The position numbers were made by a program, and so were the translations under genes. The notes below the pieces were generated by a model. It made no database searches. It saw only the letters and a list, made by a program, of their open reading frames with translations, and was not told the DNA's origin. This document shows, piece after piece, positions 48,945-59,680 of a stretch of DNA of 64,000 nucleotides; within the stretch, counting starts at the first letter, position 1; each line of letters opens with the position of its first letter. The DNA comes from Hawksworthiomyces lignivorus (Eukaryota > Ascomycota > Sordariomycetes > Ophiostomatales > Ophiostomataceae): assembly GCA_002917075.1 (NCBI GenBank), contig NTMA01000082.1:62001-126000 (forward strand), in the 5' to 3' direction.

Positions 48945-50106
48945 ATGGCGTCCATACCCAAGACCATGAAGGCGGGCCAGTGGGACCCTGTAAGCCTTAT
49001 CCTTCCCGCCCTCTCTTGCACAGGCTGATGTAGCTCGGTCTGATGTCATGCATCGTGCATTATTTTCGTCTCGGGTTTGTATAATTTCTAACAATGCCGT
49101 GCAGAAGCAGAAGAAGGTCGTGGTCAACGAGGTGGCCGTGCCGGAGCCCGGCCCCAACCAGTTCCTGGTCAAGATCAAGTCCGCATCTCTGTGCCACTCA
49201 GATCTGATGAACATGGAGCACCCGGCCCGCGACTACCCGGTCACCATCGGCCACGAGGGCTGCGGCCACATTGTCAAGTTTCACCCGTCCGCAGAGGGCA
49301 AGGGCTTCAAGGTCGGCGACGCCGTCGGCTTCGGCTACTTTGTCGACTGCTGCTTCGAGTGCGAGGGCTGCATGATCCACAACACCCACTGCAGCTTGGG
49401 CACGGCCAAGGTCCAGGGCTTCGCTGCCGACGGCTTCTTCTCCGAGTACGCCCTGGTCGACTACCACAACGGCATCGTCCTCGACGAGAAGGTCTGGGAC
49501 CTGCGCACCGCGTCCGCCATCTTCTGCGCCGGCATCACCGCCTTCAACTCGGTCGACAGCTGCGAGCTGCAGCCCGGCCAGTGGTTCACCGTCGTCGGCT
49601 GCGGCGGCCTCGGCCAGCTCGCCACCCAGTACGCCAAGGCCTTTGGCCTGCGCGTCATCGGCATCGACGTCGCCGACGCTAACCTCGAGGAGACCAAGAA
49701 GCAGGGCGCCGAGTACGTCTTCAACTCGCGCACCAACCCCAACTACGTTGAGGAGATCAAGAAGATCACCGGCGGCGGCGCCCACGCCGCTGCCGTCTAC
49801 ACCAACGTAAACCCGGCCTTTGTCAACGCCCCCAAGGTCCTGCGCATCGGCGGCACCCTCATGATCATCGGCATCGCCCCCCAGCCGCTGCAGTACACCT
49901 GCATGGACCTTGTCCTGGGCATCTACAAGATCAAGGCCGACAGCACCGGCATCCCCCAGCGCATCCCCAAGGCCATCGAGTTCTCCGCCAAGCACAACAT
50001 CCGCCCCGTCGTGGACGTCCGCGGCGGTCTCGACCAGCTGGCTGGCATGGTCCAGGAGATGCAGGAAGGCCGTAACACCAAGCGGACGGCCGTTGTCTTT
50101 GACTGA
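48945..50106 (+). CDS. Zinc-dependent alcohol dehydrogenase (MDR family)
   Basis: Exons are 48945-48989 and 49105-50106 (intron 115 nt), giving 348 residues. The catalytic zinc site is seen in SLCHSD and GHEGCGHI. The structural-zinc lobe is CCFECEGCMIHNTHC. The NAD(H) Rossmann motif is VVGCGGLGQLA, followed by VIGIDVADANLEE; the Asp after the second strand favours NAD+. These fit yeast-ADH-like tetrameric enzymes that oxidise primary or secondary alcohols in the cytosol. The first exon is short (MASIPKTMKAGQWDP). It lies between the ALDH and an SDR, and could oxidise a hydroxy-acid or alcohol produced after ester or lactone cleavage. A general fermentative role is the alternative. Confidence 0.93.
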
Positions 50107-50419
50107 GCAAAGTAACAAATAAATAAAAAAAACGAAATCCAAACGAAATCAACAATCTCCTATTTGGGTGCCATGATCTCGAAATATGTATTGGCATTGG
50201 TTGGCATGAGACATGACTACAAAATAGGTTTAATAGACTTAAAAAAATCTGAATCATGATGCTTTTTTTGGCGTGCCTCAACTATGCCTCGACTATTGTG
50301 ATTCTGATGTAAATTTTCATAGAAAACAAAATTTCCGTCTTTTTCATATTTTTTTTTCTTGTTTTATTTCTCAGTTCATTATACATTTCATAAAGCATAT
50401 CACAGCGGCGCAGTCCCAC
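50107..50419. other. Short intergenic region between convergent ADH and SDR
   Basis: A/T-rich 3' flanks of two convergent genes, 313 nt between stops. No feature is seen. Confidence 0.5.
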
Positions 50420-51470
50420 TTATTGCGTGGTGAAACCACCATCAGCAACCAGCGCAGCTCCTTGCATGAAGCTGCTCATTGGCGACGCCAGGAATGTGAT
50501 GGCGTCTGCAATTTCGTCCATCTTGCACATGCGCTTAAGAGGCGTGCGCGAAATGTCGATGGCCAACGGAGAACCGGGATCAGTATCCATGCTGCGGAGA
50601 AGCAGAGGAGTCTCAACGTAGCTAGAGGCAGAGACATACACGGGTCAGTCACATCGTTTAGACAAGTTGAGACCAAAAAATAAATAAAAAAAATAAAATA
50701 AAAAAAAGGAAAGAAAGAAGAGCTCACCCCGGGCAAATAGCGTTCACGCGAATGTTTAAGGGGCCATAAGTATTGCCGTCGCCCTTGGTAAGACCAACGA
50801 CACCTAGATAGGGAGAAAATTAGCTATTTCGCCATTTCTGCTTTATTATACGAGGAATCCACGCCTGACATACCATGCTTGGCAGCGGCATAAGCGGACT
50901 GGCTGATCAGGGTGCCGGGTGCCACAATGCCGTACATAGAAGCGGTGTTGATAATGCGGCCACGGCCTTCACGCACGCCGAGATCCCTGAAGAAATGAGA
51001 TTAAATATACGTGCGCCAGCGTCGCAGGTATGGATAATTAAGTGAAAAGACACATACTCTTGTTTGACCATCACGGCAAGCTCCTCCTTTTGGCAGCGCC
51101 ATACGCCGTCCAGGTCGATGTTGATCACGCGCCGCCACTCTTCTTCTTCGACCTCGTGCGTGGGCTTTCCAGAACCGCCAATGCCGGCATTATTGACGGC
51201 GATGTCTAGACGACCGAAGCGCTTGACCGTCTCGGCGACACTGGCTTTGACCTGATCACCCTTTTGAACGTCCAGCTGGAGAGGCAAGACCTCGACATGT
51301 GGGAACTTCTCCTTCAGGGCCTTATTGGCCGCATTTAAGGCCTCGAGGTTAATGTCGGCGAGAGCTAGGTTCTTGATGCCGTGGCGGGCAAAGGCAAGGG
51401 CCGTGTACTGACCAATGCCAGACGCGGCACCCGTGATGAACGCGGTACCTTTGAGAAGCGCACCAGCCAT
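50420..51470 (-). CDS. Classical short-chain dehydrogenase/reductase
   Basis: Exons on the minus strand are 51470-51058, 50986-50874, 50803-50728 and 50621-50420, giving 267 residues. It has the full classical SDR set: ITGAASGIGQ (TG-x3-GIG), an acidic LADIN after strand 2 that favours NAD(H), LQLDVQ, NNAG in AVNNAGIGG, catalytic Ser in IINTASMYG, Tyr and Lys in SAYAAAKHG, then RVNAICPGYVETP and the C-terminal VADGGFTTQ. Such enzymes oxidise secondary alcohols or reduce ketones. In this neighbourhood it could make the ketone substrate of the BVMO. Copy 3 of the shared motif sits 163 nt upstream of its ATG. The third intron (106 nt) contains an A/T-only stretch. Confidence 0.92.
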
Positions 51471-53203
51471 GATTTGAGATTAATAAGGGAGAGAAAGCAA
51501 ATTCTTGAGGGGAATGTGAAATAAAATAAGAGAGGAAGCAAAAGAAGAAATGAAAACTCTACTATCTCTGAAATAATTATGTCTTCAGCAACGAGACTTA
51601 ACTGGTTACAAAAGAGGCTTTCAAGGTGATATAAGTTGGAGTATGGAGCAAGACTTCTCAAATGGTTCAAGAGTCCAGGTATTATTCCCCTCTCTCTCCG
51701 CGCCCGTATAAGTACACAGCTAAACTGACCTTCTCTTTACAAGTTAGCAATTAACGAATGCAGTTCTCCTCTCTTATTCTCCGAGCATCCGTCGGCCATT
51801 TTCACGACAAGCTGTGGTATTCCAAGGTCTGTAAAATGTCTGAAGTGGAGAAATTCTAGGGTGCGTTTGCATCAGCTCCATGTCAACTGAAAGGGCTACT
51901 CCACATGAGTCCAGTAGCCTAGACTTGGCCGAAAGAAGCAACCCTACAGTGGTATGGTCAGGCACCAAAGTGCTGTAACGTGGCGGGTAGACGGAGATGT
52001 CGTCTTACACTACTCGTACTCGTACTAGTGTAGTGTGGGACAGGAAAGGAGAAATCGTCCTAAGCGCTACTAACTGGAGACGTGCGAATGTGTAGCCGGA
52101 AGTGATTTCGCGTGACTCTCCAAAATACGGCTAACATGATACCTATATTAACAAAGACGAAGTCGAGCCGGGTCTGCATACCCATATTGCACTGTTGTGG
52201 ACTATTGTCCTAGACCTTCCAATTGCCTCGTGAAATGGAAGAATCATTCTTTCTTTCACAGCGTAATATTTCCATGCGTTTTATCTTTGCATCAGAGTCA
52301 AATTTGTGTCCATTGCGTGGTTCGACCTTCGTTAATTAACAATAGAATTAGCGGTACATGAAACCTGCAGCTTGAACCTGTCAAATCTGTAATTTCATTT
52401 AAGCAAATCCACGACAGGCACGAGGCTCTGGGCTCTGTGGAACGATGCACTTATATATTCCAGCGTTCGCCAGTTAAATGGAGTCAAGATATCCGCTTAT
52501 AGGTCATTGTTTGAGTGTTTAGCTAAATCCAAGCCAGCCTCTAGAGAGGGTATCTCAAGAGACCAGTAATACGTTATTAATCGTTTATTAAGCGATACTA
52601 AGATACATATATTATTGTATGGAGAGAGTCTACAGAAAGGTGAGCTAGAAACCATTGAAATTAATTAGAATTACTACTAGTAGTCGATGGCAGGAAAAGC
52701 TGCGAACTGGTGCGGCTCTTCGATACAGCTCTCAACCTCGATACGCCTCTGGCAGTATTTCTTTGATACAATTCATGTGACAATGAGATATATTGTATAT
52801 AGCTATGTATGTATATCAATATGTTATATATGCTATTGCCCCACACGAAAGGAACATTTCTTGTCGTCGTTGATGGGGTCTGGAACACGTACACGGAACA
52901 GCCTCACGCATAAATTAATATCGTCGTTTAATATATCTATGCATTCGATCCGGCAAGACAAAAGAAGACAAGCGGAAAGCCGTTCCGATGAGGACAGCAC
53001 AGCAATTGATTTCTAGTTACTAGTGAATAAGAAAAAAATCCACTGGTTATGAGTTAAGCGATCAAGATGCCTTCCATTGTGCTCTGTATGAAAGGGTGAG
53101 CGTAATTCTTTTCACTCTCATATTTGTTCGCACTTTGAGAGACTTTGTCGTTCTTTCTCTACCGTCTTAGGAACTAAACAAAGAGATACATACTGTCAAC
53201 AAA
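51471..53203. other. Intergenic region upstream of SDR and of a secreted-protein gene
   Basis: About 1.7 kb divergent region holding copy 3 of the shared cluster motif, a GAATCATT word at 52241 and AT-rich DNA near 52540-52830. No gene is supported. Confidence 0.5.
51633..51646 (+). promoter_or_regulatory. Shared cluster motif, copy 3 (SDR promoter)
   Basis: AAGTTGGAGTATGG lies 163 nt upstream of the SDR start, the position expected of an activator site. It matches copy 1 over 14 nt. Confidence 0.45.
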
Positions 53204-54087
53204 ATGAAGCCATTGTCTCCAGCGGCGGCCATTGCCCTTCTGCCCCTGCTTGCCGGTTCAGCGGCAGCATTTGGTGCCTACAACCAGGCGCCAAAGTCCG
53301 AGATTACAAAGACAGAGAACTTTACGTGGACCGACCCATTCAGCAGCCACCGACTCAAGAAGCTAGAAGCTGTTTGCACGGAGGAGCGCTCTTTCAAAGC
53401 GAACGAGTACCTTCTGCACGACCTGTACGAGCAGGAGCCCCTCGGTCTGTGGCCGTATGGCGATGCGCTGAAGAAATCCTTTGTCGGGCGGCCGTACCCA
53501 GGCGGCTGGGAAGGTATGGACCCGCACATGTACGACCGCCCGCTGCTATCTATGAGCTATGCCGACATGCCGCTGGCTGTGCGCGAGTGGATTGAAGATC
53601 AGGAGCGGAGCGAAAACGGTCCGGGCAAGCACCTTTTTGCCGTCTTTGAGCGCTCAATCGACAACGCCAAGGTGAGCAAAAAGGTGGTACCGGCCAAGCC
53701 GGAGAAGGCGGCCATGTTCCGACCGCTGGACGTAAAGCGGATTGTCGTGTTCGCCCCTGGCGCGCTCTACCATATCCTGCCGCTCTGGGTGGCCGAAGGC
53801 AGCAAATGCAAGGGTAAGAACAGTCTCTGCGTTGGACCCAAAAGTAGCGCTCATGCATGTGCTTATACATTACTTTCCCACGCCTAGACCAATTCCTTGA
53901 TCTGTCGAAGTACAGCCCCAAACCCAAGGACGGGGCCGTCATTGCTTGGACAACATTGCGCACAACGCCAAATCGCCAAAAGGACGAGCGGGCCATCACG
54001 TTTACCATCACGGCCCAGACCCTGAAGGCTGGCACAGCAGCAAATGCAGGCAAAGAGCAGATCAAGGCCGAAAAGGAAGAGCTATGA
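53204..54087 (+). CDS. Secreted or lumenal protein of unknown function
   Basis: Exons are 53204-53813 and 53888-54087 (intron 74 nt), giving 269 residues. It starts with a signal peptide (MKPLSPAAAIALLPLLAGSAAAFG). The mature part has few Cys, and one N-glycosylation site (NFT) is seen. Conserved-looking blocks are HDLYEQEPLGLWPYGDALKK, PYPGGWEGMDPHMYDRPLL, KRIVVFAPGALYHILPLWVAEGS and the C-terminal WTTLRTTPN...ITFTITAQ. I believe similar proteins are widespread in related fungi without a known function; this is a recollection, not a search. It converges with the GH92 mannosidase, 232 nt between stops. There is no membrane anchor, so an extracellular or secretory-pathway location is inferred. 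Confidence 0.8.
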
Positions 54088-54319
54088 GTGGGACGGAAAA
54101 CACATGACTGGCGTTTGACATATAATGCTGTTTTGGATCAGACAGCCATAGAGAACAAAGAGCAGATGCATCACGGAATGATTTCTAAAAGCTGGCAAGG
54201 ACAGTCCAAGCGCAAAACTTGCTCGACAGCATCTATTTCATTATTGATTAGCTAGAAGTTGAGAAGCCAGAAAATTAGCTATTTTTAAAATAAGAAACAA
54301 AACAAAAGGATCATCGTCT

Positions 54320-57075
54320 CTACTTTGGCGAGGAAGTAGTAGAAGAGGTGCTCGGCGGCAGGTCTTCCTCGGCTGTGCCCCATGTGCTCTCTTTGGCGCC
54401 CAGGGTCAGCTCCAGAACACCGCCGTCAGTAAAGAAGCTGTGATCTAGCCAGTTGCGCGTGTATGGTTTGCCGTTGAGAGAGGCATTCTGGATATAGATA
54501 GCGCCGTATGATGGGTCAAAGTTGAGGTTGCGCACCGTGGCTGTCTTGCCTGTGATTTTGTTGGTGATGTTGACTTCAGCAAAGAACGGCGGGTTGATCA
54601 GATAGACGTTCTGCCCGCTCATGGGCCAGAGGCCCATCATGCTGAGCGCGGCAAAGGCGCCCATGGCGCCGCTGTCATCATTTCCAGGGATGCCAACCAC
54701 CGTGTCATTGAACTGGCTGGGGATGTAGCGATGGGCATATTCTGCTGAGAGGCCCGGCCGCCCCGCATAGTGGAACAGGTATACAAGCAAGAAGGCCTGC
54801 TCGTCTCCCATGTACAGCAGGTCAGGCGTGTCGTGGGCGTACCGAAGACGGGCGACGAACGTCTCGGGCCCGCCAAGCCGCGCGATCAGGCCTGCCATGT
54901 CGTGCGGCGCGTAAAAAGTGTACAGCCAACTGCCACCTTCGTACGTCTCGTGGCCGTTGGTGCTCAGGTAACAAGACGTGAAGTTCATTAGTGGTTGGCA
55001 GAAGGCAGGGTCTTGAAATCCAAAGGTGCCGTTGAGAAACCGCGGCTGGAGGAAGCCGACAAAACCGCTGTCAACCCATCCCTGTTTGAGTGGCAAGACG
55101 GATTTCTGGTCACTCTTATACAAGCTGGCCCAGTTGGCTGAGCGCTTCAGGTATTTTGCGGCATCGCCATTCTTTCCCATGGCTTTGGCCATCTCCGAAA
55201 TGCAAAAGTCGTTATACGCATATTCGACCGTCCGGCTAATGCTCCGTGTAAAGGGTCCCACGCCATCGGTGTCAAAGTCTTCCGCAGGGATGTACCCGTA
55301 CTTCTTCCAGCTGGCTAGGCCACCACGGCCCTCGATGCTCCAGATGGGGGGTTCCGCTATTGGCGATGTCAGTTTTTGATGTATTCATCCTGATCGGGCA
55401 ATTCCACCAAGAGAATCATGTGGGAAGAGCCTTACACTCTGCATCTTTGACGACGGCTTCATAACCAGTTTTCCAATCGATACCTTCTTTGAGGCCTTTA
55501 GCAAAAGAGTCGGCCAAGACAACGTCAGCATTGCTTCCCCCCTGTGTGTAGCCTTTGCAAAGGCTCATGCGACAGTCTGGGAGCCACCCCTCGTGCCTGT
55601 AAATGTCAATTAGGCTTCGAATCATAAGCGCTTGGCTCTTGGGGTCTAGCAGCGTGAGCAAGGGGTGTATGCTGCGATAAGAATCCCAGATGCAGTAATA
55701 CGAATCGTAATCTGTCCGCTGAAGTCAGCACAAATGACAAAGCTGGCCACAGCCGGAGGACAACTGACACGGTTCGTCGCTTTTCCACAGCGGATTTTCG
55801 CCGGTGTAGTCCTGCGGCGAGATCATGGTACGGTAAACGCCCAACCAGAACACTTTTTGAAAGGTGCTGTTGACACCCTGGCCGTCCACGCTGACAGCCG
55901 ACAGCTTGTCTCGCCATGCTTCTTCTGCGGCCCGGCGCGCCCCTTCAAAATCAAAGGTGCGCAGCTCGTGCTCCGCGTTGGCACACGCCTGTGCCGTACT
56001 GATAAAGGAGAGGCCTACGCGCACGAGAATCTGGTCACGGTTCTCGACGGGCGGCGCAAACTGCACCCAGGCGCCGGCCGGCACCGGCGGGATAGTGTCC
56101 ACGCCGTCCGCATAGGTGCGTATGGTCTTGGGTTCGCTGCCGGCCCGGTTGTTGGAGAAGACGCCCGTGTCGCGCACCTTGGCACCATGGAAATCGGCAC
56201 AAAAGTGCAAATCATAGCTTCCGATGCCAAACGATGGACTAAACGTGCCGTTTCCGACGATGCGGCCAGTCGTGCTGTCCACGGCAATGCTGCCGTTGCT
56301 GCGGCTGCCTGGCAGGTCCTTGAGATCCACCAAGATCAGCGGACTGTACGGCAGAGTTGGCACCGAGAGGTTGGATGCGACAGCGCTCTTGTTGCTGTAA
56401 GTGGCCTTTGTTGGGAACGTGAACCGGTACAGAGCCGTGTGGTTTGTCACGGTCATCTCAGCTCGGATAGACGTATTCAGCGTCAGCGCAAAGTAGCCTG
56501 GCTTGGCAACGATGGTGCCATTGATGCGCTTGCTGGCACGGTTGTGCTCAGAGAATTTGCAGTTGTCCAAGATGCCGCCGGCGCAGCCCGTCTGTGGAAA
56601 GATAGGAAAGTTGCCCAGGCTAGGGGACTAATGTACATTATTTAGCACACGCACAATACATGTAGATACATGATGGAAGCGAAATCGAGAATCGCAGCGT
56701 ACTCCACCTGTTCCGGAATCGTGCATATGACTGAAGCCGGTGATATCCCCATCATCTGACGCAAAACCACCCTGTTTCTCCGTATTCACATCGGCTACAG
56801 CTTTGGCCATGCCGAACGGCAATGTTGCCCCGGGAAAAACATGGCCTCTGTGCGTTAGCTTGTGCGTCTTTCTCCCTCTTCATCTTGAGTTTGTTTACGT
56901 TTCTCATTTTTTGTAATCTTCATAGTTTCTGTCTTTCTCTTCACTGCTTACCTCCATTCACTGTTCCAATCAATGGATCAATAAAATCAAACGGGTCAAC
57001 GGGGGCCTCTCGCCCTAGAACACCTAATGGCGTCAGCAGTGCAACGACGAGGAACAACTGCATCATGCTTTGCAT
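54320..57075 (-). CDS. Glycoside hydrolase family 92 alpha-mannosidase, secreted
   Basis: Exons on the minus strand are 57075-56952, 56845-56703, 56627-55769, 55711-55436 and 55356-54320, giving 812 residues. GH92 enzymes are calcium-dependent exo-alpha-mannosidases, mostly alpha-1,2, that trim mannan and N-glycans. The N-terminus is a signal peptide (MQSMMQLFLVVALLTPLGVLG). Signatures are DPLIGTVNGGHVFPGATLPFGM, HDSGTGGSPSLG (83-94), SDEPYYDSYYCIWDSYRSIHPL, EYAYNDF and IPGNDDSGAMGAF near the C-terminal catalytic domain. Many N-x-S/T sites fit secretion. For intron 2 I used the donor GTACGC at 56702, because it restores the HDSGTGGSPSLG block; the nearer GTGGAG breaks the frame. Confidence 0.93.
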
Positions 57076-58300
57076 CTTCGATGGCAGAGAAAAGGAATAT
57101 CTCGAAATAGAAAAAATACCCCGAGAAACTAAAAAGCGTAGCTGCTTCTTACAGCTTTTTCCAATGCCGTTCTCATCCCATAATTAACACAATTGAGCCT
57201 GACGGAGCCATCCTATATGAAGCGGAAGGGGAATTTAGCAACATAGTTTTCATATTATGTATTATTTCTTTCAGTTATTTTCGCTTATCCTTAATTGTAA
57301 ATATATTTCCACTTTTGACCCTGTCGACAGCTGTTGTAATTCGATAAAAGCTCTCCAGTCTTCTCGACCCAACAGAAGGCTAAGTTGTAGCAGACGAAAT
57401 AAAAACCTCTGTGACAGTTAGATCATAACCCTTGAGTTGTGAACGTAATTTCCATGGATACATTAACTTTTGATAAGTAAAAAATGGGCCACTTGAAGAT
57501 AAATCTAAATGTAATTTTCGCCGTCACAAAAGTGTTGAAGTCTTTGCTCTGATGGTGGGAGTGCGTCCCTCAAAGTTTAAATCTCCAAATAAGGACATTT
57601 TTACTAGCTGCAGGTTACTTTCAAAGGAGTCTGGGGCATTATTACTATTATTCGTAATCTGCTAAAGTAGCTTTTTGTTTTCTGGGGTATTGGAGGGTCT
57701 GGCCCGTTTCAGGTGCAGCAAAAATGTTCCCCTAGACTGTTTAGCGGAGTGGTAGCTCCCAGAATACTTCGGATACCACAAATCGTACTGATGGTTGATA
57801 AGCACATAGAGCCAGGCACGAGCAGCTTCGAGAACATGTTGGAGCGAGATTCATCTATCACGGATTCGACAAATCATCGCGTGTGAACTGGACAGGATGT
57901 GGTGTCATTGGTGAAGAATTAGGTTTTGAAGCCCCAAAGAGACCAGCCGATTGGATGATCTTTTCGGAATCTTCACATGTGAGATCATTTGTAACACGGT
58001 TGGCTGATTGTTCCATTTTTTTTTAATACTTTTTCTTTTGTATCTTTGTACATTTTCTTTTTTGCCTCCCTCCCTTGACTGTCTCGAAGCATTAGTCAAG
58101 TACAAAACTCTAGCTCTCCGTAAGGAACTACCAAGCGTCTTTCATTCAAAAAGTCCCATACTTCATAACTTTAATCCTTGCAACCAACTTGATCCCTTCC
58201 CAAGTTGCAGATCTTAATCCAAGACAGAAAACCCCGAGAACCACAACGAACTATCAGACCGAGCAACCAAAGCATCTCCCTTAAAAATAATCTAGAAACC
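57076..58300. other. Intergenic region between divergent GH92 and a small-protein gene
   Basis: About 1.2 kb, AT-rich, ending in a pyrimidine-rich and A-rich leader before the small protein. No gene is seen. Confidence 0.5.
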
Positions 58301-58561
58301 ATGGCACGCAGCTACAAAGCACGCCAAAGTGCCGGCACCAATCCTCAAAAGCCCCCCAACTGGAACGACGTCGTCAGGCACAAGTACTGCGGTGCCCTCG
58401 ACCTCGGCCGCGCTGGCAAAGACAACAAGGCACAAAAATGCAAAGCATGCCTGGAGGTCAAAGCACGGCTAGACTGCATCAGCGAGCGCGAGACAAAACG
58501 GCGACGCGAAGAAAAGATGAGCTTTGCAATGGGTGAAGGCTTCCCTGAGGGCGACATATAA
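58301..58561 (+). CDS. Small basic protein, unknown family (86 residues)
   Basis: A single exon beginning in a strong ACCATGGC context after a typical leader. The protein is basic and hydrophilic (MARSYKARQSAG, KPPNWNDVVRHKYCGALD, QKCKACLEVKARLDC, SERETKRRREEK), with four Cys in the pattern C-x16-C-x2-C-x9-C. Third-position GC is high compared with the AT-rich flanks, which supports coding. There is no signal peptide or helix long enough for a membrane. I do not recognise the family. Metal or nucleic-acid binding is possible from the Cys and basic residues but is speculation. Confidence 0.55.
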   Translation: MARSYKARQSAGTNPQKPPNWNDVVRHKYCGALDLGRAGKDNKAQKCKACLEVKARLDCISERETKRRREEKMSFAMGEGFPEGDI

Positions 58562-59680
58562 CCAAGGGCAAGACACGCGGCGAAATGTTTCACGTAAATT
58601 CACGACAGCAACAAAGCATGGCCTTGAAGGTCATTGGGCGTTCGGTGGCGTAATGATACCCTTTCAACTGCTAGCTGCATATTGCCTTCCAGCATCAATT
58701 TATTTCTTCTTTTCTCTTATGTTTTAGTACTTAGCCCGGCAATCAGCAACAGCCAGCACTTACATAACGTTTTTCCTATTTCGTCAGGTCATAGACCGCA
58801 TCCCCCTGTACATATGTACTTTTGTGTTTCTTCACATTGAACATACTTCAGTTGGAATGAGGTTAAATCAGCAATACACAAAGGATGCTGCAAGACGCCA
58901 GCGGATATATCTGGCATTTACATACACATATAGAATCGCATCTATTCTTATCCCAAGTTATGATGCCGCGTTTTTCTGTGAGAGCTATGGGCGATGTCTA
59001 TCTTAGTCTCGCAGTCAAAGATCATGGGTTATTGTTAGTATGACGTAGCAGAAATATTTAGGAGAAAGGGGACAGGAGGCAGGGAGGATACTGTCGATGC
59101 GTTGGACTGCCAGGGCGATTGGGTGGACACCGAAAGTCAAAAAATGATGACAGTGACTGCATTCAGCTATGCTACCAGGTATGACAAGAAAATGTGCTGT
59201 AGATCAGGAATTTCCATCTGCACAAGATGATACGATAACTAGTGGAAATTTGTCGCTCTAAAGAATTCGTGTCATTTCTATTGTCGTGTGTCGCTTTAGC
59301 TGTACGCGTCCTGCTCGGTAGAGCGTTACTTTATGGTCTTAATAGACAGTAGCAGACTTGTCTTGCCTGTCGGGAACTTCCTCCTTACAAAGTGCACGAC
59401 AACCACGGCTCATAGTGTTCACTTCATATTGCTTTAAAGGTCCCCGACCAAGACAAAAAGGTATATTTTTTTCGGAATGAGAGCCTATTCACATTCATTT
59501 TGAAAGCCCAAACGCCTTCAAGTCCTTTCCTAACCCCAAGTGGCTTTGCCAGCGCCTTGCTGTGTCGTCTCTTCACATCGTGATAACAAACGCTTATTAA
59601 GTACATAATCAATCAAGGTGGAACAAAAAACAAAACTACACAGAAAAATAACACACAGGAAGCAACCGAGCTCTGCTCCG
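58562..59680. other. Intergenic region between convergent small-protein and Mid2-like genes
   Basis: About 1.1 kb with no domain-bearing frame. Confidence 0.5.

Noticed and set aside
49198..50142. Long open frame on the minus strand opposite the zinc ADH
   Set aside because: Asp/Gly/Val-rich shadow of a well-supported enzyme gene.
52310..52345. Possible tRNA B-box (TGGTTCGACC)
   Set aside because: No A-box at the right distance and no cloverleaf could be folded by eye. No tRNA gene was found in the window.
56708..56714. GTGGAG donor at 56707 for GH92 intron 2
   Set aside because: It leaves the wrong phase and a stop. GTACGC at 56702 restores the conserved HDSGTGGSPSLG.
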